Translations under genes and position numbers: made by a program
NCBI RefSeq assembly: GCF_000165425.1
Contig: NW_001799020.1
Span: forward strand, 124,001-188,000
Reading direction: 5' to 3'
DNA length: 64,000 nucleotides
Origin: Paramecium tetraurelia
Taxonomy: Eukaryota > Ciliophora > Oligohymenophorea > Peniculida > Parameciidae
Notes under the pieces: model-generated
What the model saw: only the letters and a program-made list of their open reading frames with translations
Told to the model about the DNA's origin: nothing
The model's database searches: none
Shown here: piece after piece, positions 1 through 14,434 of the stretch
How positions within the stretch are numbered: the first letter of the stretch is position 1
Layout of the letters: the number at the start of each line of letters is the position of its first letter

Positions 1-3000
1 CGTAGAAGTTGGATAGGTATATTCTGACGAGTCCTGAGTAAAAGAAGTATTAGTAATAGGATTTGCAGATTTTTTGAATGAAATGCATAGCTTTGATTAT
101 TTTGGTGATTGTTTCGACGTATCTTTGATCGAATACGATGGGCCAATTGTAATATTTGAGTGAAGTAAGTAGCAGTTATAAGAAGTAAACGATAACGTAA
201 TTGGTGAATCCAAGAACTAGGATAATGATGAAGGATTCCAGATTGATTCCAAAGTAGCAATTGATAGAGAACACTTCAAATCTTCCAAAGGCAGGTATGA
301 AGGGAGAATTGTATTGAAACATTTCTTCGATGAATCCACTCAATTTAATTCTATCAGTTATTGGTTAAATAGTAACAAGGGAGAAAACTTCAAAGTAAAT
401 AGATAAATTTTAAGGAAATTTCAGATTCAAATATTTCATATAAGATAATTGTTATAAGGTATCTATAAGATTCCAAAAGATTTCTAGATTACCACTTATG
501 AAAGCAACACAAGCAACAGTAATCAAAGTATAGATTACAATTTCATTGAATAATGCAGCATTGGCAGCCACCATCTTTTGAGTTGAGGATAATGTAAATG
601 GATCCTTCAAGATGATAGTTTATTAATTAGATGCTAATTGATTCTCATATTGATTAACTAGTTGATCGCAATAGATCTTGACTATTAATATGGGTCCGAC
701 AACAGATTTGTAGAAATTGAGTTTAATCTTGTAGGAGACAGGTTGCAAAGTATAATCAATGCTCAGGATGGGAATTATTTCATAAGTGTAATCTGAATCT
801 TAGAGATTGGAGATGGAAATTTGAATGAGTTGCATAAATATCTCTTCAGTGATGGAAGTCGAATTCAATCTGACATCTTCACTGAAAGTAAGAATGATTT
901 CTTAGCTCTATCCATAACTATTGAGAGGAGTGGTCAATTTGATGGTTGGACTGATATTGTAAATGCAAACACTCAAGGAGTCCACAAAATAGCACTTCCA
1001 GAATTTTTCAATTTCGCAATTAGAATTGCATCCATCATTATTATCAGTGTTGGCATCTTCACATTGTTCATAAGAAGAGGCAAAGATACCATCACCGCAT
1101 TTATTTTAACAATATGATTAATTTTCATACAATCCATTAGGACATTAGATGCATTCTCCTTGGAAACACTTCAGGCAATGAGAATCACATGAATATTCGC
1201 AGTTATAACAGCCATCAAATTCTACGAGATTACCATCATCACAATATTCTTTGCCTACTATAATACCATCTCCACAAATGGATTTACATTGTCCATCAGC
1301 CAGTTTCCATCCATAGGAATCGCAGACTTAGCATAATTTACCCTCACACTATAAACACCCTAATGAACACTAGATCTAACACTTATAGCATCCATCATAA
1401 GGAAGATAATTGCCATCATCACATACTTCATCCGAATTAGTGATGATTCCATCTCCGCAAAACCCTTCACACACATCAGTAAAACAAATTTGTAACTAAT
1501 CATCCCAAAAGCATCCCTAATTATACTTATCACTCTAACAAGCCTCCTTAATTGAAAAATATTAACACTCAGTTATCTCTACACATCCTCCCCCCCTCTT
1601 AGTAGTACAAGATGATAAGTACTCTTAACATTGTTAATGAGTTGTTAAGTTAGTTGTAGCTGTGTTGCATGTTTTCGTAACACAATCATTTATTATCCAC
1701 ACACACTCTTTGAAAAACTTATCAAATGTACACCCATCCTTAATCAATACTTCTTCACAAGTACTTCTCCTGATACATTGATAACCATTTGTAGTACAAC
1801 TTTTGTCTGGAAATATAGAAGCACAAGCAGAATCAATTGCATAATAGTAATCAGTGCAAATTCTTAATCTGCATCCACCTTTTTAACAATTCTACATATA
1901 TCCCTCGCATTCCTTATTAGACAAAGCAAATTTAGGGCCATTCTCACATGTCTTCTCTACACACTATACTCTCTCGGTATTCCAAAAACATTCAGTACCA
2001 TTAGCATTGTGTTGTCCATCACTTCTACATTGCAATTCATTATAACCTAGACATTGGGCCTTTGCCAATTCGCATTCTGTTAAATTATCATTTACTGAAC
2101 AAGTTAAATCAAAATACAATTGACATGCTCCTGATGAATACCTCTATAATTATGCCGTAATACATGTTTTATAGCTGCATTTATTTTATGTTTGGATCCA
2201 CTCGCATTGTATTTTTAAACTATCAAAATAACATTATTCCTTAATTGTATACAAATTGCAATCAACTAAATGAATGCAACCGTTCTTTAGGGAATTCACA
2301 GTACAATCGGACAAATAAGATTAACATTTGGCATGGGAATCGTTTTCAATCCCTAAATCTAAACAATTTAGTATTTAAATGCATTGATTTGTCGTTGATT
2401 TCCAATAGCATCTATTTCTGATATTGTCCATATAACATTGCTTCTATGTTGCCAAACTGCAACTAGTTGGTAGATCTGTGCAATTAGGATATCTACTATT
2501 TACTGTGCATATTCCACTTAAAAAAAGGGATTCACAAGATTAATGATTATCTGAACTTAGCTATGATTCACAGTTTTCAAGATTGCTCTACCTTGTACAG
2601 ATTCCACTTAAATCTGAACAAGGATACCCTTAGATATCTTTGCTTATATTGCACAAAGTAGGTTTATGCACACTGCAAGTAGTAACGTCAACACAGTTAT
2701 CTGAGGCATTCAATGTACAAATATCTATATATAATGCGCAATCGGTTGCACTTAAAGTGGAACAAACAACATGAATACATATTGATATTCCATCCACCGT
2801 AGCCTACATGCACGTGCTATCAAATGTTTGGCATTCTGCATTATCCATTGGTGTATTTGGTATTGACATGCAATAATCTATACAACCTAAACCAAAAAGA
2901 TTCCATGCACATTTGTAACCATTTAGTGCTACCACACATGAAGCTTGAAATGAATAATCCTAGCAATGGATCTCCTTTAATTTACAAATTGGACCATTTG

Positions 3001-6000
3001 AATAAGATACAGTTTTATGAACATTCTAATTGTGACAGTCTTCATGCTTAACTAGAGCTGGATTAATTGTAGGATCACAAGGATTGTTTTCCGAACAAGA
3101 TCCACTACACCAATAACACTTCATACTGATATTTTTTGAATTAACTATCAAGACTCCATACTTGGCTTGACAATCCAGTTGAATTGTGAATAAATTACAA
3201 GATTTAGGAACACAAGAGCCACCACTCCATTTACAGTCCATTCCATCACTTGTGTGAGCAGAATTACATATTGCCATATTAGAAATGTAATCGCACTTTT
3301 AGTATTTACAACCTTATCCACTTCTATAATCTAGAATACAAATTTTGTTCATTAATTAGCATTCATACAGGGAAACTGCAGTTGTATTCAGTTCACAATT
3401 TGCAATGCTAACACAATTGTTTTATTATAATGAACATTACGAATATTGTAAACACTAGTGCTTTAATTTTATTTAAGTACAATCTACATTATCAAAGGAT
3501 TTACAATTAGTACCATCAAAAACGCAATTGTTATTCCAATCATAGCAGGCTTGATCATTTAAAGGTCCAACATTAGCAGATTTCATATGAACACACTGCC
3601 TATTCTCACAGGTAAGAGTAGCAAAATTGAATCCACATTTTTATAAGGATGTGGTCATTGAATCATTACACCACTTGTAATTGATCATACCCTAAGTTGT
3701 GAGATCACTACAATTTATAATGTTTACACACGATTTGGTTGTCAAATCAGTGGTGATATCATAAGTGCAAATGGAAGAATAATTGTGACATACATCATAT
3801 TTATCTGAGACGCTGCCTGCTAAATTACTTAATACACATTCTTAAGCCACACATTTAAGTTCAGATCCAACATATTGATAGCTGCATAAAATACCAAGGC
3901 TTGTTTTCACATTATTACAACTACTTTGAGAAGGGAAGAGATGATGGCAAAATCGATTACGTCTGCATTCGTTACCATAATAAAGGCACTTTTCATTTTT
4001 GTAAAGAACCGCAGAATTGCAATTCGTGTTTACAAGATTACTACATTAATCTACACTGTAACAACCCGTACCACTCAATTGCAATAAGCATAAAGAAAAA
4101 TAAAATTGGCACTCTTCATCGCTAGAAGCTTCAGTGATTAATTTACACTAACTTGCATCAGTTATTGTATTGCATTTATTGTTATAATAATAACATCTCT
4201 AATTGACAGTTGTTATGGTTTTATTACAAATCTATTAATATTTTACATCAGAGCAGGTTGTAGGTCTATCTTCGCAACCTGTTTGAGCTATGCCATCTTC
4301 ATTATATATGAGTTGGCATAGATATCGATTTTTATATTGGAAACATGCTGCCTCTGTTTAAGCAATAGTGTTCTCAGAGCACAATAAATTCTGACATTTA
4401 CTTTATGCCTTATCCCAATAGCAAGGTTATTGATACTTATTTAACTTACAGGCCTACTCTATTGTGTAGATGGTGCAATCCTCTGAAAGGTCGACACAAA
4501 ATTTACTGATATTATTGATTGTGCAAATCTTCATAAAATTTTCACACGAACTGTGAGTTAATTCACCCATTTTATGCCGACCACATTAAAAAGTATTAGT
4601 ATTAATACCAGAATCAAACTGAAGTGCACTTTGACATGTAGATGTTTCATAATCCCAAAAGCAATAAGATTCTGGCTTAGTATTCGGATATAAATTATCT
4701 AATACTGATTTACATTGATTTTTGGTTACGTAATTTGAACATAAAGCTAATTTCTATTAACAGGCAGGGATATTTTAATCTGAGATTGTACAATTTGGAT
4801 TCCAAGCTTGACATTCTTAATGGGTGTCATACATTTCATTTTTTGGAGATTGGGAACACACTAGATTAGTTGGCCTAATCATGCATCCTGAGTATGAAGA
4901 TGTTACAATGCAATTGCTTAGGAAACTGTGACATTGTAGATTGTTTATATACGAAGCAATTGGAGCATCTATGCAGTCGATTTGACGACATGCGTTAGAA
5001 GACCATATACAAACAGTAGAATCTTGCAAACCAAGTTCACATTGGGTTTATGACAACATCTAAGAACAAGCACTAGGCCAATCAACGCATCCGTTATTAG
5101 TACTATTTATAATACATGTTTTTGAAATAACTTTGAATTGTAAACAACTTGCATTAGTTGTGTGAGAGCTGTCTGCATCAACGCATTATTAATTGAAGCA
5201 TTAGTTTGATTACCACTTACAATGAAAACCAGAATAGGTCGAATAGCATTAATCTTATTTTGCTATTGAGCATTCAGATGGTTTGTCAGCGCATCCGAAT
5301 TTTAGAAAATTGTTATCATATTCATAGATGTTAACAGTGCATGTTTTTACCCAACTTTCACATTATTCATTTGTATCGTAATAACTGGGGGCTAATTTAC
5401 ATTTTTTGGCAATGCAACCATCATTCAAATTACAAACTTGATCTAGAGAATCAATAGTACAAGCAGTAACATCAGTAATGTTTGTACAGATGTAATCTAT
5501 GCATCCCCCTATCTCTATGTTAAATGTGCAAAATCTGCTGGCATCTTGACATTTCTGATGATTATCATATTTAGGTAATTTCAAATTAGAGCACACCAAT
5601 TAATTGCATTGGCCATTTATCCAAATACATCGAGATTCATCATATGTAATATCACAGAACTATTAATCGTTGATATCCTGACAAGATTAGGGTCTCTATT
5701 GACAACTCCCCAAAAGTGTCCCCATGCATGTTCCATATTCTTTACATTAATTATGGTTAAAACTCTTGGGAGCATGAAAACACTATCTCTTGTCACATTT
5801 ATTCTCAAACCATATACAATCTTAAATGTCTACTGATTTGCAATCGAGCTCTTAACAATAATCCTAACATTATATTGGTCTATCTTTACATCCTCCATTT
5901 TATGCACTCACACAATCCAGCAATTGGTCATAAGATTAACATTATTCATAGTTATTGTATGACTAGGGTGCTGTTATACAACTCTTCTCCTGACATTGTC

Positions 6001-6841
6001 CATTGTGATAAACACATTTCTTATTATTGATGTCCAAAACACATCCTATTGCACTCCCAATATTTTTGCATTCCTTTTTGTCAATACAATGAACACCATT
6101 TGTAGTACACTTCGACATGTAAGAATTGCATTCAGCATAGGTCTTTAATCGCTTATTTTCACAATTCTTAGTAAAACACAATTATAATTCATCTTCCCAA
6201 AAGCACTCAGTTTTTTTATTATATGTAAAATAGCATTAGTTTTCGAAAGTGTATTGTTCACATTTGTTTTTTCCCTCCTCACATCCCAACCCCAAATCAT
6301 TTACTGTACATTATTACATTGCACTTCTGCAATCATAATCACTCATTAAATACTAGGGCAGTTAAGTGCATTGCTGTGCATCTTGGCATCTCGGATTTGC
6401 ATTTACATCCCAAAAACAATAATTTCCATTCACATTTTTATTTTGACACCCTACCTCTGTGTCATAATCCATACACACTCTCTTCTCTATACATTTTAAT
6501 CCGTCGGAAACGCATTTTAGTGAAGATTCTTAACATTAATTTTTTTAAAATAAACTACACTCTGTAAACCTTATGCACTCCCCCAAATAAAATCCACACA
6601 TATCCATTTATATGCAATCTTCCTGTATATACTTGTAACACTAATCTCCATCTTATTAACCCACCTATTGAATATAAGTTTCACCTGATCTTAAAATACA
6701 ATTTTCTCCGTTCCAAATACAGATCTAAGATCTCTAACATTCATCCTTATTGTCCACATGCCTGCAAACACAATATTGACTAATATATCTCATTTCAATT
6801 GATGAGATCATCAAAAATACCAAGTACTTATAGATTTTCAT
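1..6841 (-). CDS. Giant cysteine-rich membrane protein, surface-antigen-like repeats (3' end outside window)
   Basis: One frame stays open from the ATG at 6841 to the left edge (at least 2280 residues) when TAA/TAG are Gln; every TCA I checked on the plus strand lies in another frame. The protein starts with a signal peptide (MKIYKYLVFLMISS). Next come about two dozen or more units of roughly 65-70 residues with the pattern C-x(n)-C-x-W-x(n)-C-x(4)-C, like Paramecium surface-antigen repeats. After these come growth-factor-receptor-type Cys repeats (CxxCxxC with CPNG, near 1200-1080) and a DUF4215-like DGCNSNC motif near 1040. A non-Cys extracellular stretch follows, then hydrophobic segments near 540-480 and 240-180. 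Architecture suggests a large surface receptor-like protein rather than a GPI-anchored antigen. Its true C-terminus is not in the window. Confidence 0.85.
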
Positions 6842-7421
6842 TATTATTTAAATGAAAAAATATTAAAATCAAATCTTGATTTCTTCTATAATTTTTATAA
6901 ATGATCATAATGACAGAATAGCGCAATTTAAATATTACATATCGATAATTGTGTCCAACAATTTATTTAATTAATTTATATTTACATGTTGTTAATGAAA
7001 AATTAAAATTCCCTCTTAAAAATGATAAGAAATGAACCATTTTAGAATTCATAAAAAATGAAAATCTAATTATAAGTTGAAACAACATTAAAGAGCAAAT
7101 AATGATATTTTATCCATTTAAATTATAATATATCATAAAATTCCTTTTCTTTAAACTAAATATATTCTAACGAATCAATAAGATTTCTTTTCTAACGACC
7201 AAGAATTGGTTAATATAATTAGTCTTAATTAATATAATTATTATATTTAGTAATAATAATAATAATAACTAATAATAATAAATATAATTTTATTTATTCA
7301 TTAGTGTTATATTATGACAATTCTACAATTAGAAAAAAAAATTTGATTGATTATTTTGTGGAACATTATTTATTTGTTAAATTAAATAAAATATAAAATT
7401 CTTCATTTGAGCCCATTCCAA
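6842..7421. other. Intergenic, divergent promoter region
   Basis: A very A+T-rich spacer between two divergently read genes, with short AAT/TAA repeats around 7245-7285. I see no ORF with a signal peptide or recognisable motif and no RNA gene. It presumably holds both promoters. Confidence 0.6.
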
Positions 7422-10400
7422 ATGCTTATGAATCCTTATCTAGGACAATTAATTTTATTTGTTACTTTCCTGAATGTAGATTCATTAGAATGCAACCCTT
7501 ATCCTATTTAACCTAATGAATTTTATTTTTCAAATTATTCTAAACATTTTATGGTTGAAAGTGACTCCAATGATCCTGATAGTATTGATGCTTTTGAATA
7601 CCCTTTAATTAAATAATTAAAAAAGGTCTAATATGATCAAAATGCTGAAATTATTTACACAATCGTTATTGATTCATGGAGGAGGTAAGAATTATTATTA
7701 GAAAAGCAATTTTGCTCTCTTTTCAAATAAGAAGGCTATTATATATCCTGTATTGCTATTGAAGGGCTATTTTAAGATGAAGGAGAAAGCTAAACTCAAA
7801 ATAATTCATAATTCTATTCATTTATTGAGCGCTTTAAAATGTCTATATTCACTTAATAAGATGAAAATTGTGAATTCTTATTTCAAAACAGCTCTTTAGG
7901 ATTATCACTTTTTTGCACTTAACTAAATAGCCTTAATATATACTTTATAAATTAGACTGGCTTAACATTTACTAAGTAAGACTACAAGATTGAATTAGCT
8001 TATGATCATTGTAAAACAAAGTATTTATCTTACTTTCAAAATTAATTACTATTGATATTTTATGACTGCTTAACTTGGGCCATCTATATTTTAAAAAATA
8101 ATCTCCTAAGTTTGATTTTTAATAGAGACATGGCGATTCAAAAGGATCCTTCATTTAATCTCAATGTGCTTGAAGATCTTTAAATTTGTTAGGATAATTT
8201 TATATTCATTGGAGATAATAAGTATTATTATTATTCTTATATATCAGAGAACAGATTAAATTATTAATTTGTTATGGAAGTCCCTTTTTTAAAATAGATA
8301 ATATTCGATTCAGAATGTCAAATGAAATATTATATAGCAGGATCTGAATTAATTAATCAATTTTACATTAGGAGTTATTAGCTCACTTATGAATTAGAAC
8401 GTATTTAAAAATATGTTTATTTGGTTTCAAATATGCTCTTTTTAATATCTGAAGATGAACTTAAGTAAGATTAAATGATAAATTCAAATAAAAAGTATAA
8501 TTTAAACCATTTCCATTACATTTTTTAAAAATAAATAATATCTTTTATCAAATCGATTCAGAAAGTAAGTTCTTTAGATTTTTTAAATATAAAATATTAA
8601 ATAATCCCATTATACAACCTAGGAAACAATTTTTACTAATATATCCTTATAGTTTTCATTTTATTAGACACTCTCCAGAATTTTGTGTTTAATTTTAAGT
8701 AAAGCCCTTAAATTACATAAATAATTACTTTTTCTCAATAAATTCTGAATGTGATAACATTTTCACAGTTTTAATAGAAAAAACATTTACACAAATACCA
8801 TATAATTATAAAATTTAAGTAGTATAAGACCAGCTAAATATAATTAAATTTGTCACAGATTAATAAAAATTGGAACAGCTTTGTCCCATTCCAAAATAGT
8901 TGCTGAAAAATTCTATATTGTTATATTTTCACTCCTTTGGTAGAGCTTACTCAATATTTTAAACATCAAAGGTTTTGTATATTTTCTTTTGCGATAACTA
9001 ATAATTAATTCAAATTAATATTTAAAATTAGATGGTACTAAATTATTACGATATTTTTATATTGATAAATTTGTAGACAAATTATTTTAGACTTTTAAAA
9101 ATTTACCATGATGTGCAAATGCAAAATTAATATACATTGGACGGGATTATTTAAGATGTTTACCATTATTCCAATTATATATTACTAATTACAAAATCAC
9201 AGAGTCTATTTTTGTTTGATTTAAACGCTGAACTATAAATATAATTACCATTGATATTAAATAATCTCTTTTTAAATATTTACTTATCAAATATCAATCA
9301 TAAGGATAAGGCTTAAAGATTTTGCATCTATATCAATAAAAATTTGTATTTTATTTAGTACTATGAAAATTGCATTATTTTAGACAATAATTCGCTTTAT
9401 TATTTCAAAGTAAAATAATTGTAAATTATATAAATCAGAAAAATGAATCATTAAAAAGATAGTTATCATATAGTTGCTGTAGATCTGACCTAGAATGCTC
9501 TCTAATAGTATTATTTTGATTTAATAGAATTAACCCTATTGGATAAATATGATTTTTAAAATTTCAAATTGATAAACCCACTCGCTTACTAGGAAGCCTA
9601 TGAATTTATTACAATTACTTCCAGTATGAATAATAACACCTATTTGCATATTTTTTAAACTTTAGGAACTTATCCATTCAAATTGAAATAAACTATTTAA
9701 ACTGGTTCACATCATACATTTGTGTCCTTCCAAAAATTATACTACTTTGATAAGAAAAATCAAATATAGGTATTAGATATAAAATATCTATTACTCAAAT
9801 TTAAACCTCTACTTACCAAATGGGACAATCTTAACTTAGAACAAACCTTAATTTTTTATATCACTCCCGAATCTAATAATGATACTAATATTCAAATTTC
9901 TTTGAACCTTTCTATTTTTGTTAATTGCACAATATTGATTCCACTTATTCGCGAACTCCCCATTATTCTGGAAGAGGATAATCAAATAATGCTAAATTTA
10001 AGTGATCTTTATGAAGGACCTATTTATAACCTAAAAATATAAGACAATTCAAATGTACTTTTGGAAGGACCATTTTTATAGTCTCCTTGGTAAGATGAAC
10101 TATCGAAATTCACATACACTATTAAGTAATTAAGTATTAAGGTTAGTTTAACTACGATATAATTATACTCTACCAATAGGTAGATCTTATAAATGTAAGT
10201 TTATGATGAATTCAATAAGTTTAATGAAATATGTGGGTTAATTTAATTGGCCTTTTATATCAGCAACAATTAAATCTTGTTAATTTACTTTCATGAAACT
10301 AAAACAATAGCTTCAATTTTTAGAATAAATTAAGATAATTTAACATTAATATAGGTCTCAGATGAATTTACTATTAAAAAACTTTATGAGGCAAAAGAAG

Positions 10401-11323
10401 TTAAATAAATTAAAAATCTATTTTTAGATAGATAAAATATATTATTTTATGTTCATAATGATACTATCTTAGACTTATAAAATAACAATCTTATAGGCAA
10501 TTTAATATTCATTTAAAATTCTGATGAGTTGTATTTATAATTGACAAAATCAGTTTATCCTTTTCTTAGAATTCAAATATTTATAATCGAATAGATGGAA
10601 TTAAAAATTTTTAATGAGTTAGCATTTAATTTGGACAAAATACAAAAAAATTTTACTAAATATATAAAGTAGAATAATAATTTTTATTCTTATAAATAAA
10701 TTTATCCCATAAACGCAACAATCAATAAGTAAACTCTTGATATCTAATGCCTTATGATACTTTAAGATTTCTGTATTCTTCAATTTATTCAGGTTCATTT
10801 AGTTAGTGGCGATTTTAATTTGAAGTTTTATAAACTATTAAGAATCTCTTATGACTTTGACTCTACATTACATTACATCGATGAAAACTTTATAATTATA
10901 AAGTAGAAGAATAGTTGTTTTGTTTATGACTTTAGAGTTTAAAAATAAATTTATGATTACACATTTATCTTTGAATGCAACCAGAACACAATATGGTAAT
11001 ATAATACTACGCATTATTTTATTTATTCTTAGATGAATAAGAACTTGACACTTGGGCAAATAGCTTATAGAATAAGCATTTTGGATGATAAAAAATAAAG
11101 TGAGACTTGCACTTTAATAGCAGAGAACAAAATATCTAAAGCAGAAATAACCTTAAAGATTAATAAGATTTCAAATAAAATTTCAATAGAAAAATTCCCT
11201 TATTTTGGATTAGTTTTTTTCATTTTAACAGTAATAATTTTGGTTATCTATTCTATTCGGAGATGTGTATTAAAATAATAATTAACATAACACAGGAGAG
11301 TATACTTATTTTTTGGTTAATGA
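7422..11323 (+). CDS. Large type I membrane protein of unknown function
   Basis: About 1300 residues. It has an N-terminal signal peptide (MLMNPYLGQLILFVTFLNV) and a long, largely beta-like region rich in Asn, Ile, Leu and Gln. A single C-terminal TM helix (near FGLVFFILTVIILVIY) is followed by a short basic tail. Frame 0 is open from 7422 to about 8900 and frame 2 from 8459 to the TGA at 11321-11323, so the junction lies between 8459 and about 8700. I could not find a convincing intron of the required length there: a 31-nt GTAAG...AAG at 8465-8495 gives the wrong phase. A small indel is possible. Size and layout match the gene at 30324-34085. I do not recognise the family. Confidence 0.7.
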
Positions 11324-11898
11324 TTTATTTGAATATTATTAATATTATTATATATAATTTACCCTATATAAATTTATTTAGAAATCAATATATAACTCAA
11401 CTTTAAAAATTGATTATATTTACTTGTTATTAATAATAGTGAAGTTTCCATTCTATTTTTCATTGATGATTTCTCTAATATTAAGTTTAAGTAGATGAAA
11501 AAAGAAATGAATTGAAGAACAATATTTATATCCCTTAATGATTATATCAGAAGCTATTTCATTTTAATATCTTCTCAGACTTGAAAATCTTAAGTGATAA
11601 ATTTCTCCTTAAGTAATCTATTTTTTGGAATAGTTGATATTAAAAACAAATTAAATTTGAATTACAAAAAATGATGGGTGTTAATTTTAATTAATTTAAT
11701 TCTAAAGGGAAAACTAATATCTTGAAATATTATCTAGTTAAGACTGATGATGAATTTTTAATTTAAATTTTGAATCCAAAACTAAGGTAATTATGTGTAT
11801 TAAGACAATTAAGATTGGTTTGATGATGAAAATTTATATTTTTAAAAATTTATTGTTGCGAATAAAAAATTTGTATTTAATTTATTATTTATTCAAAT
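11324..11898. other. Intergenic spacer
   Basis: A+T-rich, with no supported gene on either strand. Contains the promoter region of the kinase that starts at 11899. Confidence 0.55.
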
Positions 11899-13294
11899 AT
11901 GTAAAGTGAGAGAATAAAATCAAAAAAGAGAGTTAAGCATTACGAATTTCTATACGACTCTAAAATTGGTTCAGGTGCCTATGCTAATGTGTATATGGGG
12001 AGGGATATTTATAATGATTAAAGTAGTTAAATATGATAAAATAGCTGTGGCAATTAAAATTATTAGTAATAATTTAATTAAGAGTGATTACACATCTCAA
12101 TAAATAAAGAGGGAAGTTGAGATAATGAAATCATTTAATCATTAGAATATTGTGAAATTGTTGGATGTATTTCATAGCACAAACAATATATATATAGTGA
12201 CAGAATATTGTAATGGGGGAGACTTGAAAGCATACTTGGGATCAAGAACATTAAGTGAAGAGAGAGCCCTCTAAATATTTAAATAAATCTTGAATGGTTT
12301 GTAAGAATTATTAAGGAATGGAATAGTGCACCGAGATCTAAAGCCTGCAAATATTCTACTGCAGGATGGTATTTTCAAAATCACTGATTTTGGGTTTGCA
12401 AAACGAGTGCAAATGGACTCAACAATGTCATCACTTGTTGGAACCCCTTTGTATATGGCCCCTTAAATCTTAAAGCGATAGCCATATACAAGTAAATCAG
12501 ATATTTGGTCACTTGGGTTGATTTTGTATGAAATGATTTACAAAATAACTCCTTGGCATTCAACTAATGTGGTGGAATTATTGAACAGATTAGACAAAGA
12601 ACCATTGAAGTTTTCTTTTTAACCATAAATTGAATTACAAACAAGATAAATAATCATGGGCTGTTTAGGTAAGGAAGAGAAGGATAGATGGGGATGGGAT
12701 CAATTGATGAAAGCAGTTTAGGGGAATGAAAGACAATAGATGATGAACATATATCTAACTAAAGAATTGTATTATGTCACAAAGAAATAATAAATGCATA
12801 AGCAACAATCTTAATAGAACCTATAGGAATATTGTAGAACCAGTAGCACTTAATCATCCCCTATAAGATCAATCAGTACAAAGAGGACCAAAACAATTGC
12901 CAATGAGAACAACAGCAGTGTGTTGTTATCTGAATTAATAAAGAAAAAGCAATAAATTTATAAGATTTTTGAGTTGCTTGAGAAGTAGCTAGAGAAATTA
13001 CCAATAATCAAATTGGATCAATGCAGATAGTATCTCTAGGAACAGAGATCAAGATTGGTGTGTGCAAATATTGAATAGATTTACAATAAAGAAGATGAAA
13101 GGGAATTAATTTAGCAATAAAAGATTCTGCAATAATATTCTGCCAATTTCGGTGTTTAAATCATGATACTTCTCTTAAAGTGTTATCGTAAGATCATTAT
13201 AAATAATTATCAAACAGGCACTTTGATTTTGGATTTTGCTGATAGATAAACAATTGAGAATTGCTCTGTTTTAGTTTCAAATCAATACAAGTGA
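11899..13294 (+). CDS. ATG1/ULK-like serine/threonine kinase
   Basis: 457 residues in two exons. The intron is 22 nt (12023-12044, GTAG...ATAG), and removing it restores the VAIK region and gives an exact codon count. The kinase domain is at the N-terminus: glycine loop [15 protein letters not shown] lysine, [11 protein letters not shown] catalytic loop, DFGFAKRV, a [11 protein letters not shown] activation segment and an [13 protein letters not shown] subdomain IX. The GTPLYMAP and DFGFA forms resemble ULK/ATG1 and related ciliate kinases. The C-terminal ~170 residues are Gln-rich with possible coiled coil and no recognised domain. All catalytic residues are present. The autophagy link is family inference, not shown by sequence. 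Confidence 0.88.
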
Positions 13295-13326
13295 TTATAG
13301 TATATTTATATATCATTTTAATTTTA

Positions 13327-14041
13327 ATGTCAACATCAAGATTAGCAATTAGATTATATACTTATAGAGGTTATTCAGCTCCCTGGAGAGTTAGCATTAT
13401 GCTTAAATTGAAGTAACTTCAATTCCAACCATTTTTTATAAACTTACCCAAAGCTGAGTAATTATCAAATATGTACTCTTAAATCAACCCACTCTAAGTA
13501 TTTGAAATATTACATATTAAAAGATTGTCCCTACTCTAGAAATTAATGGACAATTACTACATGAGAGTATGGCAATTGCAGAGTACCTAGAGGAAGAATT
13601 TCCAAGAAACAAACTACTTCCAAAATCTCCTCTAGAAAAAGCTATAGTTAGGTAATTCCAAGTATATCCTAAGATCTATGTGCGAAACAGTGAATAGTGG
13701 CATTCATCCATATCATGCATCTAGATTCTACAAGTATGTTCACAATTATGTGGCAGATATAAATAGATAAGAAATTTCAGAACCTTTCTTGGAGAGAGGT
13801 TTCACAGGTTTATTGAATATAATACATGATAGCATTAAACACTTTAGTGGAAAAACATGGAGGAGATTATGCCTTCGGAAACTAAGTGACAATTGCAGAT
13901 GCATTTTTGTACCCAGCATTTAGAGGAGATGATGTATCATATTTGGTCAATTTGGATAAATATCCAGCCCTTAAAAAAGTTGTTGAGAATTTGGATCAAC
14001 TGTCGGAATTTGCTTATGAACATCCAGATTCTCAAGGATGA
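13327..14041 (+). CDS. Glutathione S-transferase, zeta/maleylacetoacetate-isomerase type
   Basis: 213 residues in four exons. Introns are 13498-13523 (26 nt), 13652-13673 (22 nt) and 13808-13832 (25 nt); the spliced length is exactly 214 codons with the stop. The thioredoxin-like N-domain has a YSAPWR motif in the position of the zeta-class SSCSWR active site, then VPTLEINGQ with the cis-Pro and the ESMAIAEYLEE glutathione-binding motif. The helical C-domain contains HGGDYAFGNQVTIADAFLYPAF. Zeta GSTs isomerise maleylacetoacetate in tyrosine catabolism. The usual Ser-Ser-Cys is replaced by Tyr-Ser-Ala, so isomerase activity cannot be assumed. The start lies 32 bp after the stop of the upstream kinase. 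Confidence 0.85.
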
Positions 14042-14434
14042 TATTATTAATATGAATAATTATTTATTACGATAGTAAGATATTTTTGAACTAATTAATT
14101 AAGATTAGTAGTCACAGTTTATCAAAGCTGTGTAAGCATTTCTGTTGATGTGTGTTCACTAAACCACATATTTGATATATTGTCATAGTTTAATTATACA
14201 AATTTTAAATAATATTGATTAAGTATTATATATCCAGATTTTTTTTTATGGAGATTTATTAATATCTATTAAATAATGCAGAGCTAGCTATACTGATAAA
14301 TCATCTCTGGTGTTCGGCAGGACTATCAGAATACACTTAAACTTAAATTGAGTAATTTATGAATCAGATAATATCAGTATCTTTTTGTATTTAATAATCA
14401 CAATTCTATGATAAAATAAGTTATTATAATATTT
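14042..14434. other. Intergenic spacer with a GC-richer island
   Basis: Spacer between the GST stop and the aldo-keto reductase start. Most of it is A+T-rich, but about 14277-14340 is clearly richer in G+C than its flanks and has no ORF. I cannot assign it to an RNA family. It could be promoter, untranslated sequence or a small RNA gene. Confidence 0.4.

Noticed and set aside
821-1117. 98-residue plus-strand ORF
   Set aside because: Antisense shadow of the giant cysteine-rich gene; the minus frame gives DGCNSNC and CPNG motifs here.
14277-14345. U6 snRNA gene
   Set aside because: Only a short stem-like piece resembles U6; the ACAGAGA and AGATTAGCATGG core is absent.
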